The translations under genes and the position numbers were made by a program. Shown here one piece after another: positions 8,879-17,520 of a stretch of 64,000 nucleotides of DNA. The stretch spans positions 1-64,000 of the forward strand of contig PXUA01000008.1 in the NCBI GenBank assembly GCA_003022435.1. The letters are read 5' to 3'. Numbering within the stretch: the stretch's first letter is position 1; each line of letters opens with the position of its first letter. The notes beneath the pieces are model-generated. The model was not told the DNA's origin and searched no databases. It worked only from the letters and a program-made list of their open reading frames with translations. This stretch comes from Bacteroidetes bacterium SW_9_63_38 (GTDB taxonomy: Bacteria; Bacteroidota; Rhodothermia; Rhodothermales; Salinibacteraceae).

Positions 8879-10165
8879 CTATGCTGCGGCGGGCGTCCGC
8901 TCCGGCTCCTCGGACTCTTTCTCCGACCAGTCGGTTGCCTCCGCGATGCGCTGGCACTGCTGACACCGAATGTCGCGCTCGCGGCTGTCGTAGCAGGGCC
9001 GCGCGCTCCAGGGCCGCATCGTGTGCGCGTCCGGCAGCTCCAACTGTGCCGCTGTCACGTCGGCCAGCGCCTCGATGAACTTGGGATGACTGTTGAGGCC
9101 CGGCATCACTTCATAGTGCTCCGGAATGGGTTCGCCTTCTTCCTCCAGATCCTCCGGAATTTCGATGGCCAGTTCGTAACTGGTCTCGATGTGGTCGGTC
9201 ACAAACGCCACCGGAATCACGAGCACGTCTTCGCCCTCCTCCGCCAACTCCGCCACCGTTTCATCCGTCGGGGGTTCCAGCCACTTCGACGGCCCCACCT
9301 TGCTCTGGAACGCGGTGCTGAACTCGTGGTCGTGCCCGCGGTGCTCCATCAGATGCTTCACCGTCGAGTGGACGAGGCAGCAGTACGGGTCGCGCCGGTC
9401 TTGCATTTCGTTGAGCGGCGTGCCGTGCGCGCTGAATAAAAAGTGCACGTCGTCGCGCACCTCCTCCGGAAAGCGTTCCAGGCCCTCGTCGATGCGCTCA
9501 CTGAGGGCCTTCAGGTACTTTGGGTACGTGGCGTACTCGAACACGAAGGATGTGGGCCACTCCGGCATCTCGCCCGCCTTCTCCATCTCGTACCACTCCA
9601 CGAGCGATGCCCCGGTGGTCGTCTTGGAGTACTGCGGGTACAGCGGCAGGAGCACGACCTTGTCCACACCGTCGTCCTGCATCTGGGCCACCGCATCCTC
9701 GCTGAACGGCTTCCAGTACCGCATGGCCATGTACGTCTTGAACGCCACGCCCATCTCGGCGGCGTACTGCTCGTTGAGCGTCTGCTCCAGATTCTCAGAC
9801 TGCTCGCGCGTCAGCGGATTGATAGGCGAGCCGCCGTCGTCACTGATCTCCTTGTAGTCCTCGGCCACCGACTTCGATCGGAAGTAGGAAATAATCTTGG
9901 AGAAGGCCTGCCGGACACGGCCGCGGGCCTGAAAGTAGACGACCTGCGAGAAGTCGATAATCGCCGGATCCATGAACAGATTGTAGAGGAACGGCTTGAC
10001 GGCTTCCTCCGAATCCGGCCCCCCGAGGTTAAGCAATACAACTCCCACAGTCTCCCCCTCTTTCACCTCCAGTGTTGAGGAGGGGAAGAACTGCCCGTTC
10101 ACCATTCTGTTGTCGCTATTGTACTGCTCCTCGTCGTACCGGCGCAGAAGTTCGTACGGCGTCAT
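8879..10165 (-). CDS. hemH: Ferrochelatase with Cys-rich C-terminal extension
   Basis: The protein is 428 aa, longer than the usual 310-370 aa. The core has VGVVLLNLGGPDS, LFMDPAIID, YPQYSKTTTGAS, FLFSAHGTPL (active-site His) and VAFVTDHIETSYEL (EL-DxE region). It inserts Fe2+ into a porphyrin at the last or penultimate step of haem synthesis. The extension after residue about 385 contains C-x9-C-x2-C (PCYDSRERDIRCQQC) plus an internal DPYCC. This suggests a [2Fe-2S] cluster as known in some bacterial ferrochelatases. Val-Asn-rich MVNGQFF (ATG at 10105) is a possible shorter start. Confidence 0.92.
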   Translation of the reverse strand: MTPYELLRRYDEEQYNSDNRMVNGQFFPSSTLEVKEGETVGVVLLNLGGPDSEEAVKPFLYNLFMDPAIIDFSQVVYFQARGRVRQAFSKIISYFRSKSVAEDYKEISDDGGSPINPLTREQSENLEQTLNEQYAAEMGVAFKTYMAMRYWKPFSEDAVAQMQDDGVDKVVLLPLYPQYSKTTTGASLVEWYEMEKAGEMPEWPTSFVFEYATYPKYLKALSERIDEGLERFPEEVRDDVHFLFSAHGTPLNEMQDRRDPYCCLVHSTVKHLMEHRGHDHEFSTAFQSKVGPSKWLEPPTDETVAELAEEGEDVLVIPVAFVTDHIETSYELAIEIPEDLEEEGEPIPEHYEVMPGLNSHPKFIEALADVTAAQLELPDAHTMRPWSARPCYDSRERDIRCQQCQRIAEATDWSEKESEEPERTPAAA

Positions 10166-10709
10166 CGGTCGTGCAGCGCGTTTCGTGTCGGAAGGAATGG
10201 AGCGAATATCCCTGGGTCAAACACACAAACCGGACTGAAGACTCGCACCTCCTCCGAATCGTTTCACGTGCGTTGCGGTTTCGGAAAAGACGGCCCATTC
10301 CGAGTGACGATTGAGAAGTCAGCCGTAAGGGGGGCCTCTGCATCCTCCCGGATGCCGACGTCCCCGCTCAGACGCTTTCTCCTCCCCCCTGAGACGATCT
10401 TTCACTAACACCACCGCACCCTAAGCTCGCATCGCGATCACGCCGGAGGCGGCAATCTGAAGGGCCGATCTTCGATGTTTTAACGCTCCCGATCGTTTTA
10501 GAACACGTTCGTTGCGGCCCCGCTCCCATTCGAGGTCAAACGAGTTCGGCGATCGCGAGCCCCATCTGCCGTGCCATCGGCGCCCCGTCCTCTCTTTTCG
10601 TTCGCCCGACTTCCAGGGAGACTCGATGTGGGGTTTCCCCTCATTTCTTCCTATACTCTTTCGCGGTCCCATTTGACGCTATCGACGTCCACCTCCGAAC
10701 CCATCCTTT
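10166..10709. other. 544-bp intergenic region without a recognisable gene
   Basis: It lies between the divergent hemH and MaoC genes and presumably holds both promoters. It contains a relatively AT-rich patch around 10480-10505. No ORF on either strand has protein-like composition, and I recognise no riboswitch or palindrome. Confidence 0.5.
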
Positions 10710-11159
10710 ATGGCTCACACCTACGAAAGCATCGAGGTCGGCGATTCCCACGAGTGGACGCGCGTGGTCACGAAAGAGCACGTGCAAAAGTTCGCTGAGA
10801 TTACCGGGGACGATAATCCTCTCCACGTTGATGAGGAGTACGCCGCCGAACATTCCCGCTTCGGGCGCCCCATTGCCCACGGTGTCCTGCTCCTCGGCCT
10901 CATCTCCAAAGTCCTCGGCCGCGACTTCCCCGGTCACGGCAGCATTGCCGTCGGCATTTCGTGCCGGTTCCTCCGCCCTGTTCCCATCGGGTCCGAGGTC
11001 CGCGTGCAAATCAAGGTCTCCGAGAAGATTGAAGACCAGAAGCACGTAAAGGTGCGCACCTACATCTACCGCGACGACCAGATGGTGGTCGGCGGCGAAG
11101 GCCGTGTCATTCCGCCGTCGGAGGAGGAAGGAGAACCAGTCATGCCGGGCAGCGAGTAG
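10710..11159 (+). CDS. MaoC-like (R)-specific enoyl-CoA hydratase
   Basis: The protein is 149 aa with a single hot-dog domain. The hydratase-2 motif is present as FAEITGDDNPLHVDEEYAAE, with the Asp and His catalytic residues of the D-x(4)-H pattern, followed by HGVLLLGLISKVLG. It probably hydrates trans-2-enoyl-CoA to (R)-3-hydroxyacyl-CoA, linking beta-oxidation to polyester or lipid synthesis. It is a single gene, convergent with the M48 protease. The acidic tail is typical of the proteome. Confidence 0.9.
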   Translation: MAHTYESIEVGDSHEWTRVVTKEHVQKFAEITGDDNPLHVDEEYAAEHSRFGRPIAHGVLLLGLISKVLGRDFPGHGSIAVGISCRFLRPVPIGSEVRVQIKVSEKIEDQKHVKVRTYIYRDDQMVVGGEGRVIPPSEEEGEPVMPGSE

Positions 11160-11186
11160 TCGAACGTTCGTCTCTGAACGGGCGCC

Positions 11187-12734
11187 CTATTTCGTCGGGA
11201 GTTTCAGCGGTCGTCCCTGCTCCACGGTCTCGCCCAGCTTCACCTGGTTGATGATGGCCAGGTCGTCGTCGCTGATCTCGTCCGGGAGCAGCGACCGGTC
11301 GATAAATGTGCGGAAGGGTGCCGACCGCGGCGCCGGACGGATCTCCAATCGCGCCGGCTTGACGTTGAGCTTCTCGGCGTCGCGCAGCGCGTCGAAGCCG
11401 TACATCGGGCGCTCCAGTTGCGACCGGTAGGCATTGTACTGCTTCGCAGTCGTGAGGCCCTGAAAGTTGTAGACCCGCCCGTCGTAGGCAACAAATGTCG
11501 CGAGGTCCCGGAGGGTCTGTCCCTGCTGCGTTTGCGCTTCCGCCAACACCCGCTGGGCGTCCCGTCCATTGATGGTTTCTCTACGCCGCTCGATGACCTT
11601 CAGGCCTTTCTGCCCGGCAAACTCTCCCGCGGCGGCCGCCGGAGTATCCTTGTTCGAAATCTTGAACAGCACGTAGGCCTCCTGATCGGGTTGAACCATC
11701 GCCACCTGACTGGTCTGGTTCTGCACCGTCCAGCCTCGGGGCACGGGAAACTGGAATTCGAGGTCGGGGTGGTAGAACACGTCGTTCTCCGTGAACCCCT
11801 GGCGCGGATTTTCGCCCAGCACGATGTTTTCGATGGCAGCGTAGTAGTCATCCTGGTCGCGCGTATCTGAGGTGCCAGCGACCCTCTTCTCCCACTTCTT
11901 CGCAAGTTGAAGGATGGTGTCTTCTCGGTTTCCGGGATCCGGGTGGGTAGACTTCCAGGTCGGAATCGACTGGCCGCTCTGCTCCTGTTTTCGCTTCAGC
12001 GACATGAAGAAGTCTGCCCCTTCCGCCGCGTCGTAGCCCGCCATCGTGGCATACTCCACCCCCAGCTGGTCCGACTCGCGCTCGTTGTCGCGGCTGTAAC
12101 TGAGGGAGAGCAACTGGGCCGCCGAACTTCCCAGCCCCAACACGTTTTTTCCCACATTTCCGCCGAGGGCGGCCTGTCCGGCAATTGCACCTCCGACCAG
12201 GATGCCTTTCATAAACCGCTTCTTGGCTGCCTGCTTGGAAGCGTGGCGTCCCGCCACGTGCCCGATTTCGTGGCCGAGCACCACGGCGAGTTGCACCTCA
12301 TTATTCAGGTGTGCCAGCAGGCTGCGCGTCACGTACACGTACCCGCCCGGCAGCGCAAACGCGTTGATGATGGGACTGTCGAGCACACGAAAGGTGAACT
12401 CGGTGTTGCGGAACTTGGGCGGTGTGCTCGGGCGTCGCATGTGGCTCTCGGCCAGCACCTGTTGGGCGACCCGGTCTACGTACTGCTGCAGTTTTTTGTC
12501 CTCGTAGATCCCGTACTGCTTCTGAATTTGCTTGTCCGTTTTCGTCCCGAGCTTGACCTCTTCCTTCCAAGAATAAGCATAGGCCCGCTGGTTTCCCGAG
12601 ATTGGGTTGGTACCGGTCGTCACGCACCCGGTGTTCGCCCCGGCAACAGCGACCAAAACCACTGGCACGAGCAGGCGAATGAGACGCACGCGCTGACGCG
12701 TCCAGAAGTGCTGCGGAGAAGCGAGGTCGTTCAT
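11187..12734 (-). CDS. M48-family zinc metalloprotease, secreted or lipoprotein
   Basis: The protein is 515 aa from the ATG at 12734 (MNDLASPQHFWTRQ). A hydrophobic signal (residues about 20-36) precedes Cys37, a loose lipobox (GANTGC). The M48 catalytic motif HEIGH is at residues 155-159, and the third zinc ligand Glu is in YSRDNERESDQLGVEYA. The C-terminal 200 residues (FYHPDLEFQFPVPRGW...) form an additional domain ending with an LPTK tail, reminiscent of LysM/M48C modules. It resembles BepA/LoiP-type proteases that survey outer-membrane protein assembly. Confidence 0.9.
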   Translation of the reverse strand: MNDLASPQHFWTRQRVRLIRLLVPVVLVAVAGANTGCVTTGTNPISGNQRAYAYSWKEEVKLGTKTDKQIQKQYGIYEDKKLQQYVDRVAQQVLAESHMRRPSTPPKFRNTEFTFRVLDSPIINAFALPGGYVYVTRSLLAHLNNEVQLAVVLGHEIGHVAGRHASKQAAKKRFMKGILVGGAIAGQAALGGNVGKNVLGLGSSAAQLLSLSYSRDNERESDQLGVEYATMAGYDAAEGADFFMSLKRKQEQSGQSIPTWKSTHPDPGNREDTILQLAKKWEKRVAGTSDTRDQDDYYAAIENIVLGENPRQGFTENDVFYHPDLEFQFPVPRGWTVQNQTSQVAMVQPDQEAYVLFKISNKDTPAAAAGEFAGQKGLKVIERRRETINGRDAQRVLAEAQTQQGQTLRDLATFVAYDGRVYNFQGLTTAKQYNAYRSQLERPMYGFDALRDAEKLNVKPARLEIRPAPRSAPFRTFIDRSLLPDEISDDDLAIINQVKLGETVEQGRPLKLPTK

Positions 12735-12872
12735 TGCTACGACAGAGTTGGGAATACGTGCAATGTTCAGTGAAGCCGGTCTCGTACGGAATACGGCCTC
12801 CTTCTCCGCACGAATCGCCCCCCGTCCCGTTCCAGAGACCGCTCCGTCTTCTTCACCCCCCTTCAACGATCC

Positions 12873-13310
12873 TTACGTCTCTCGAAGAGCTGCAGTAGAC
12901 CGGATCAGAACGGACTTTGCCTGTTCCAACTCCTCCTCCGTAACCTCCTCTGTCATTCCGTCCTCAATTTCAGTGACGATCTCGTGTCCTTGATCGAGCC
13001 GCGCCTGCCCCCCATCGGTGAGGTGTAGCTGCTGAATGCGCCCGTGGTCCGGGTGAGGTGTCCGCTGGAGCAGCCCCTCTTCCTCCAGGCGCGTCACAAT
13101 GCTGTGCATGGTCTGCGGCGTCACGAAGCAGCGGCGGGCCACCTCGGCGTTGGAGAGCCCGTCTTCCCGCTCCAGGGCCGTGAGGGCCGCGTACTGGGGC
13201 GTCGTAAGGTCCACCGCCTCAAGCCGGTCGTCCATGGCCTGCCGGAGGGCGTACTGCGCGTGCTTGAGCACGTACCCGAACCGGGCGTCCCGAGACTGTT
13301 CTACGTCCAT
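12873..13310 (-). CDS. MarR-family transcriptional regulator
   Basis: The protein is 145 aa with a winged-helix MarR fold: LTTPQYAALTALEREDGLSNAEVARR, then the recognition helix VTPQTMHSIVTRLEEEGLL and the wing TPHPDHGRIQQLHLTDGG. It is divergent from the monooxygenase-domain gene at 13397. The 86-bp gap contains two related 16-bp palindromes, so autoregulation together with control of the neighbour is likely. The ligand is unknown, but MarR proteins next to small monooxygenases often sense phenolic or quinone compounds. Confidence 0.92.
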   Translation of the reverse strand: MDVEQSRDARFGYVLKHAQYALRQAMDDRLEAVDLTTPQYAALTALEREDGLSNAEVARRCFVTPQTMHSIVTRLEEEGLLQRTPHPDHGRIQQLHLTDGGQARLDQGHEIVTEIEDGMTEEVTEEELEQAKSVLIRSTAALRET

Positions 13311-13322
13311 AGCTTGACTTTA

Positions 13323-13338
13323 TATTAGGGCCCTGATA
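13323..13338. promoter_or_regulatory. Operator-like palindrome 1 (marR intergenic)
   Basis: TATTAGGGCCCTGATA is a 16-bp inverted repeat with one mismatched pair. It shares the half-site CCTGATA with the second palindrome 31 bp downstream. It lies just upstream of the marR start on the minus strand and is a likely binding site of the MarR dimer. Confidence 0.7.
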
Positions 13339-13353
13339 CTATTAGAGCGACCA

Positions 13354-13369
13354 TATCAGTGTCCTGATA
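13354..13369. promoter_or_regulatory. Operator-like palindrome 2 (marR intergenic)
   Basis: TATCAGTGTCCTGATA has perfect 6-bp arms (TATCAG/CTGATA) and a 4-bp spacer. Its centre is 31 bp from that of palindrome 1, about three helical turns, so two dimers could sit on the same face of DNA. It is 27 bp upstream of the monooxygenase start. Confidence 0.75.
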
Positions 13370-13396
13370 ACATAGCCACTCCTTCCGAGAACATCC

Positions 13397-13690
13397 ATGC
13401 CTACGATTGGTCCGGACGACGATGTCTTTACCCTCGTCAACGTCTTCACGGTGCCAGAAGACCGCCGGCAGGCACTCGTCGACGTGCTGGTGGAGGCCAC
13501 CGAGCAGACCATGCAGCACCTCCCGGGCTTCGTCTCAGCCAACATTCACGTGAGCCACGACGGCACGCGGGTGGTGAACTACGCGCAGTGGGCGTCGTGG
13601 GGCCTGCATTCTCGCCGGGGCCTCTTCGAGATTCCGACGTCCGATTTTCGGCTGGTCCGAACGCGTATGGACTGTGCGTCGGTCGACTGA
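13397..13690 (+). CDS. Antibiotic-biosynthesis-monooxygenase (ABM) domain protein
   Basis: The protein is 97 aa: a ferredoxin-like ABM fold with FTLVNVFTVPEDRRQALVDVLVEATEQTMQ and GFVSANIHVSHDGTRVVNYAQWAS. These are small cofactor-free oxygenases acting on quinols or polyketides, or signal-degrading proteins. The product-binding Trp-Ala-Ser segment is intact. Divergent transcription from marR across a twin operator suggests it is the regulator's target. It ends 9 bp before the convergent recF. Confidence 0.85.
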   Translation: MPTIGPDDDVFTLVNVFTVPEDRRQALVDVLVEATEQTMQHLPGFVSANIHVSHDGTRVVNYAQWASWGLHSRRGLFEIPTSDFRLVRTRMDCASVD

Positions 13691-13699
13691 GGAGACGTC

Positions 13700-14896
13700 T
13701 CATCGCCGCGTGTCGGCCGGGTCTGGGGACAGCGTCTCTTCGGTCGGAACGGGCTCGACATGGGCGGCGCCGTCCCTACGTTCGACGGAGAGCGCCCGGT
13801 GGGCGTCCGTCTCAAAATCGAGGGCCGAATCAAAGACCGCACGCCCGGTCGCCGTGATGACGCTCTGCCCGACCGCGTCGGACCGAAGCAGCTCGAGGAA
13901 GACCTCGGTGCGGCGGGCGTCGAGTTCCGCGAAGGCATCGTCCAGCAGCAGAAGCGGCGTGGTGTCGCTCCGATCGTTCAGGTAAAAGTACTGCGCCAGC
14001 TTGAGGGCCATAGCGAAGGTGCGGTGCTGCCCCTGCGAGCCGTATCGGCGCACCTCCAGGTCGTCCAGGCGGAAGATCAATTCGTCGCGCTGCGGCCCCG
14101 CGAGCGTGGTCCCACGGTCCCACTCCTGCCCCTGCTTCCGGCCGAGTTCGGCTCGGAACTTCTCTTCCACCTCCTCCACCGTGCCGTCGGGATCGAGATC
14201 GGCAATCGTGTCGTACTCGATGCTCGGGCGCTCGGCGACGGCGTCGATCTTTTCGTACGCCGCCGTTAGGTATCCGTGGAATGTGGTCAAGAACTGACGC
14301 CGCCGGTGAATGACCTGGCTGCCGAGGCCGACGACTTCCTCCGTCCACGGGTCGATGAGCTCCGACGGGGGCGGGTCGGGACGTTTCTTGTAGCTCTTGA
14401 GCACCTCGTTGCGCTGGCGGCGGGCGCGGCGGTACTTCATCAAGTCGTCCATGTAGACGGGCCGCGCCTGGCTGAGGATGTTGTTCACGAAGCGGCGGCG
14501 CTCGCTGGGCCCTCCCGCCGTGAGATCGGCGTCTTCCGGCGAGAAAATCACCACCGGCAGCACCCCTACGACGTCGGCCAATCGGTCGAGCTCCGCCCCG
14601 TTGACGAACATCTTCTTTCCCTCCCCCGGCACGTACGCGATCCGCACCTCCATCGGCTTTTGTCGGACCTCCTCGACCGTGCCCTCCACCTCAAAGTACG
14701 GGGCCTCTTTGCGGACGGCGTACCGGTCGCGGGACGCCGTGAAACTCTTGGTGAGGCACAGGTAGTGGACCGCCTCCAGGACGTTGGTCTTGCCGACGCC
14801 GTTAGGCCCATAGAGCAGGTTGACCGAGGGGGCCAGCTCCAGCTCGGTCTCGGCGTGGGCGCGGAAAGACCGCAGGCGAAGGAAACGAAGGATCAT
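13700..14896 (-). CDS. recF: RecF recombination mediator ATPase
   Basis: The protein is 398 aa from the ATG at 14896 (MILRFLRLRSFRAHAETELE); a longer in-frame start adds an Arg-rich leader that is not RecF-like. Walker A is GPNGVGKT (residues 30-37), the signature region contains GPQRDELIF, and Walker B is LLLLDDAFAELD. RecF loads RecA at gaps with RecO/RecR. It is usually located next to dnaN or gyrB, but neither is present here and it stands alone. Confidence 0.95.
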   Translation of the reverse strand: MILRFLRLRSFRAHAETELELAPSVNLLYGPNGVGKTNVLEAVHYLCLTKSFTASRDRYAVRKEAPYFEVEGTVEEVRQKPMEVRIAYVPGEGKKMFVNGAELDRLADVVGVLPVVIFSPEDADLTAGGPSERRRFVNNILSQARPVYMDDLMKYRRARRQRNEVLKSYKKRPDPPPSELIDPWTEEVVGLGSQVIHRRRQFLTTFHGYLTAAYEKIDAVAERPSIEYDTIADLDPDGTVEEVEEKFRAELGRKQGQEWDRGTTLAGPQRDELIFRLDDLEVRRYGSQGQHRTFAMALKLAQYFYLNDRSDTTPLLLLDDAFAELDARRTEVFLELLRSDAVGQSVITATGRAVFDSALDFETDAHRALSVERRDGAAHVEPVPTEETLSPDPADTRR

Positions 14897-15567
14897 GCCG
14901 GTCCGGAAGCGAAGGTCGGAGAACAGGCGGAGGGGCGGGATCGCGCCGTCCCTCCTCAACGGACGTTCTGTACGCTCCTCCCCGCCCCGTCGTTCGACAT
15001 CGGGCCGTCTGTGCATCGCTCTCCCCACGGACGACGGAGGCGCTTTTGCTGTTGACCGACCGATGCAGCCTGAACTGAACGGACGCGTGGATGCATGGGG
15101 GAATGGACGTTGCGCTTTCAGCCCTCAATCGTGGACTTCACAGAGGGGATGCGGTTGCAGTCTCTTCTGTACCAGGATGCTTCACGTGACAGACGGTGTC
15201 TCAGCCATTTTCCTCTGCGACCATATGGACGATCCGTCTCTGTAGGAGCTATCGTTCCACGTTCGGGGCACATCCGCGACGGCAGTCGGGATACTTCCTC
15301 CTTCCAGTCGAGATGCGTATTTCGTATTCCGCGATTTCGTACTGCGTGAGACTGCTCTTATCTCGCTTCTCCCCTCCCCGCTACGAACTTCGCTTTGCCC
15401 CCTGCGTCCGGAAGGAGCTCTCTCCAATCGCCCCACTCATCACCCACACTCACAAACTCACACAGCCACACACGCATTGCCGGTCCTGAAACGCGCGAAC
15501 GAACGGAGGTCCTCCCGCATCGTTTGTGGGTCCTGTGCTCGCATTCTTCCCCTCCGATGTCTTGCCC
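14897..15567. other. 671-bp intergenic region between divergent recF and murQ
   Basis: It presumably contains both promoters. ORFs on either strand here have compositions typical of out-of-frame GC-rich DNA. A CA-rich stretch is visible around 15450-15480. No RNA gene is recognised. Confidence 0.5.
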
Positions 15568-16491
15568 ATGTCCGACCACTCCGACCTCTTTGAAGAGCTA
15601 CAGGCCCTCGCGACCGAGCAACGAAATCCGAACTCCACCCACATCGGCACCGCGTCCACGGAGGAAATCCTGCGCGTGATCAACACCGAGGATCACCTCG
15701 TGCCGATCGCGGTGCGGCGGGAGCTGCCGCAAATCGCAGAGGCCGTAGAGCATGTCGTGGAGGCCTTCGAGAACGGGGGGCGCCTCTTCTACGTGGGGGC
15801 CGGGACGAGCGGGCGATTGGGCGTTGTGGACGCCTCGGAGTGTCCCCCGACGTTCGGCACCGATCCGGAGCGCGTGCAGGGCATCATTGCCGGGGGGAAG
15901 GAGGCGGTCTTTCGGTCGCAGGAGGGCGCCGAGGACGTGTCGGCGGACGGGGCCCAGGCGCTCGCCGATCGCGGCGTCACCGACGACGACGTGGTGTGCG
16001 GCATCACGTCCAGCGGCCGCACGCCGTTCGTCGTGGGCGCCGTGGAGCACGCCCGCGACGTGATCGGGTGCCCCACTGTCTTCGTCACGACCGTGCCGCG
16101 GGACGAGCTCGATGTGGACCCCGGCGTGCCCATCTGCCCGGTGGTGGGGCCGGAGGTCGTGATGGGCTCTACGCGCATGAAAAGCGGCACCGCGCAGAAG
16201 CTGGTCCTCAACATGATCACCACCGCCGCGATGGTGCGCCGCGGGAAGGTCTACGAGAACATGATGGTGGACCTGCAGCGCACCAGCGAGAAGCTTGTGG
16301 AACGCAGCATCCGCACGGTGATGATGGTGACGGGCGTGGACTACGACGAGGCCGATGCCGTCCTCGACCGGTGCGACGGGCACGTCAAAACCGCCATCGT
16401 CATGATCCTCGCGGACGTGGACGCGACGGAGGCACAACGGCGGCTGGACGCAACGGATGGCTTCGTGCGGCCGGCGATTGAGGAGGAGTGA
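15568..16491 (+). CDS. murQ: N-acetylmuramic acid 6-phosphate etherase
   Basis: The protein is 307 aa from the ATG at 15568 (MSDHSDLFEELQALATEQRN). Hallmarks are TEQRNPNSTHIGTAS, the SIS-domain GAGTSGRLGVVDASECPPTFG, the catalytic Glu of that segment, and GSTRMKSGTAQKLVLNMITTAAM. It cleaves the lactyl ether of MurNAc-6-P to GlcNAc-6-P and D-lactate during peptidoglycan recycling. No other recycling gene is adjacent. It ends 17 bp before the convergent HEPN gene. Confidence 0.96.
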   Translation: MSDHSDLFEELQALATEQRNPNSTHIGTASTEEILRVINTEDHLVPIAVRRELPQIAEAVEHVVEAFENGGRLFYVGAGTSGRLGVVDASECPPTFGTDPERVQGIIAGGKEAVFRSQEGAEDVSADGAQALADRGVTDDDVVCGITSSGRTPFVVGAVEHARDVIGCPTVFVTTVPRDELDVDPGVPICPVVGPEVVMGSTRMKSGTAQKLVLNMITTAAMVRRGKVYENMMVDLQRTSEKLVERSIRTVMMVTGVDYDEADAVLDRCDGHVKTAIVMILADVDATEAQRRLDATDGFVRPAIEEE

Positions 16492-16508
16492 TTCTGGATT
16501 TCGGTCCG

Positions 16509-16904
16509 TTATCGGGCCGGTTCGACGAGCTGCTCCGCCTGCTTTATGAACGCCCGTGCATCGTCGAGATGAGCCGATACTCGGGACGGGTCGGGCCGAT
16601 CCAACTCATAATCACACCGCTGTCGATCCGTGCGAAGACGGGAAAAGATCTGGAGATCAATCGGCGCGCCCCGAAATCGATGCCCCAGTTGGTTTTCAAT
16701 CCCTTTGTGAGTTGCAGGCCGCACGTCCTCCGAAGCCAGCAGTACACGGGCTGCCTCGTACACCCCGTAGTACGCTCGGCTTGCAGCGTCGGCCGGGAAT
16801 CCCTCCCCCAGTAGAAGTGCCGACGCTTCCAGGCGTTCTCGGGCAACCTTGAATCGGGCCTCGAATCGTTTGCTCACAGTTCGATCCCACTCTTTTTTGC
16901 CCAT
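16509..16904 (-). CDS. HEPN-domain protein
   Basis: The protein is 131 aa. A four-helix HEPN fold is suggested by ARFKVARERLEASALLL, ASRAYYGVYEAARVLLASE and the late motif RQRCDYELDRP, which corresponds to the R-x(n)-DY form of COG1895 proteins. Proteins of this type pair with minimal nucleotidyltransferases as toxin-antitoxin or substrate-modifying modules. The start overlaps the upstream MNT-like gene by 31 bp. The canonical RNase R-x4-6-H motif is not seen. Confidence 0.75.
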   Translation of the reverse strand: MGKKEWDRTVSKRFEARFKVARERLEASALLLGEGFPADAASRAYYGVYEAARVLLASEDVRPATHKGIENQLGHRFRGAPIDLQIFSRLRTDRQRCDYELDRPDPSRVSAHLDDARAFIKQAEQLVEPAR

Positions 16905-17203
16905 TCAGCTCGATGTCCCGCTTCCGAATCGTGGTGCGGAATGATGTGGAGGTCCCAGTCCGTTTCCTCCATCACCTCGTAGGCGATGCGCGTCACGTCG
17001 TCGGTCTCTTCGAAGGGCTCGTACGGCTCCCGCAGAATCACGAAGACCTCTACGGCCCCATCGAGCTCCCCCTCTTTCGGCGCTCTCTCCTCGTACGGAT
17101 CTTCCGGCACGGCGTAGACGCCCGCGAGGCGCTCGCCGTAGTGCTCGCGGTATCGACGCGAGAGGGCCGCTAGAATGTCGGCGGGGGTCCGAGTGACCTG
17201 CAT
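16874..17203 (-). CDS. Degenerate minimal nucleotidyltransferase-like (MNT) partner
   Basis: The protein is 109 aa. The position directly upstream of the HEPN gene, the size and the layout (helix RRYREHYGERLAGVYAV, strand GAVEVFVILREPY, strand WDLHIIP) match MNT proteins of HEPN-MNT pairs. The active-site GSxAxGxxxxxSDID signature is replaced by GVYAVPEDPY and ELDGAVEV, so catalysis may be lost or altered. Assignment rests largely on context. Upstream lies the parS cluster. Confidence 0.65.
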   Translation of the reverse strand: MQVTRTPADILAALSRRYREHYGERLAGVYAVPEDPYEERAPKEGELDGAVEVFVILREPYEPFEETDDVTRIAYEVMEETDWDLHIIPHHDSEAGHRAEWAKKSGIEL

Positions 17204-17275
17204 GGAACTGGTGCTCGCTGTTGCCGAAGAGCCTGCCTGATAAACGCGTGTGGACGTCGATGTGTCCCTGCTCTC

Positions 17276-17289
17276 GTTTCACGTGAAAC
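17276..17289. other. parS site 1
   Basis: GTTTCACGTGAAAC is a perfect 14-bp palindrome identical to the core of the near-universal bacterial ParB-binding site. It is flanked by C and G. Confidence 0.93.
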
Positions 17290-17354
17290 GGGCCCGGGCC
17301 GTTTGCTCAGCAATTCCTGCCCACAGACGGGATGCGAACGCTCTCGCGAATGAT

Positions 17355-17368
17355 GTTTCACGTGGAAC
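17355..17368. other. parS site 2
   Basis: With flanks it reads TGTTTCACGTGGAACA, which on the other strand is the classical B. subtilis-type parS sequence TGTTCCACGTGAAACA. Confidence 0.95.
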
Positions 17369-17412
17369 AGCGCGCACCGCCTCGCCTCCCTTCCAGGGCG
17401 GCAATCCTCGAC

Positions 17413-17426
17413 GTTTCACGTGAAAC
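17413..17426. other. parS site 3
   Basis: GTTTCACGTGAAAC, a perfect palindrome, is the third member of the cluster and lies 58 bp from site 2. Confidence 0.93.
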
Positions 17427-17520
17427 GCCCCCCACGCCAGACGATTTCGGCATCCCGAAGAAGTAGAAGCGGGAGAACTTTTCCCCTCTTCGAGAACGCA
17501 ACACCGCCAACAGCCGCCGC

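Noticed and set aside
10262-10275. GTTTCACGTGCGTT as a parS site
   Set aside because: Only the left half matches; the right arm lacks GAAAC.
15182-15191. TTCACGTGAC as another parS site
   Set aside because: Only the central 8 bp fit; the outer bases of the palindrome do not match.
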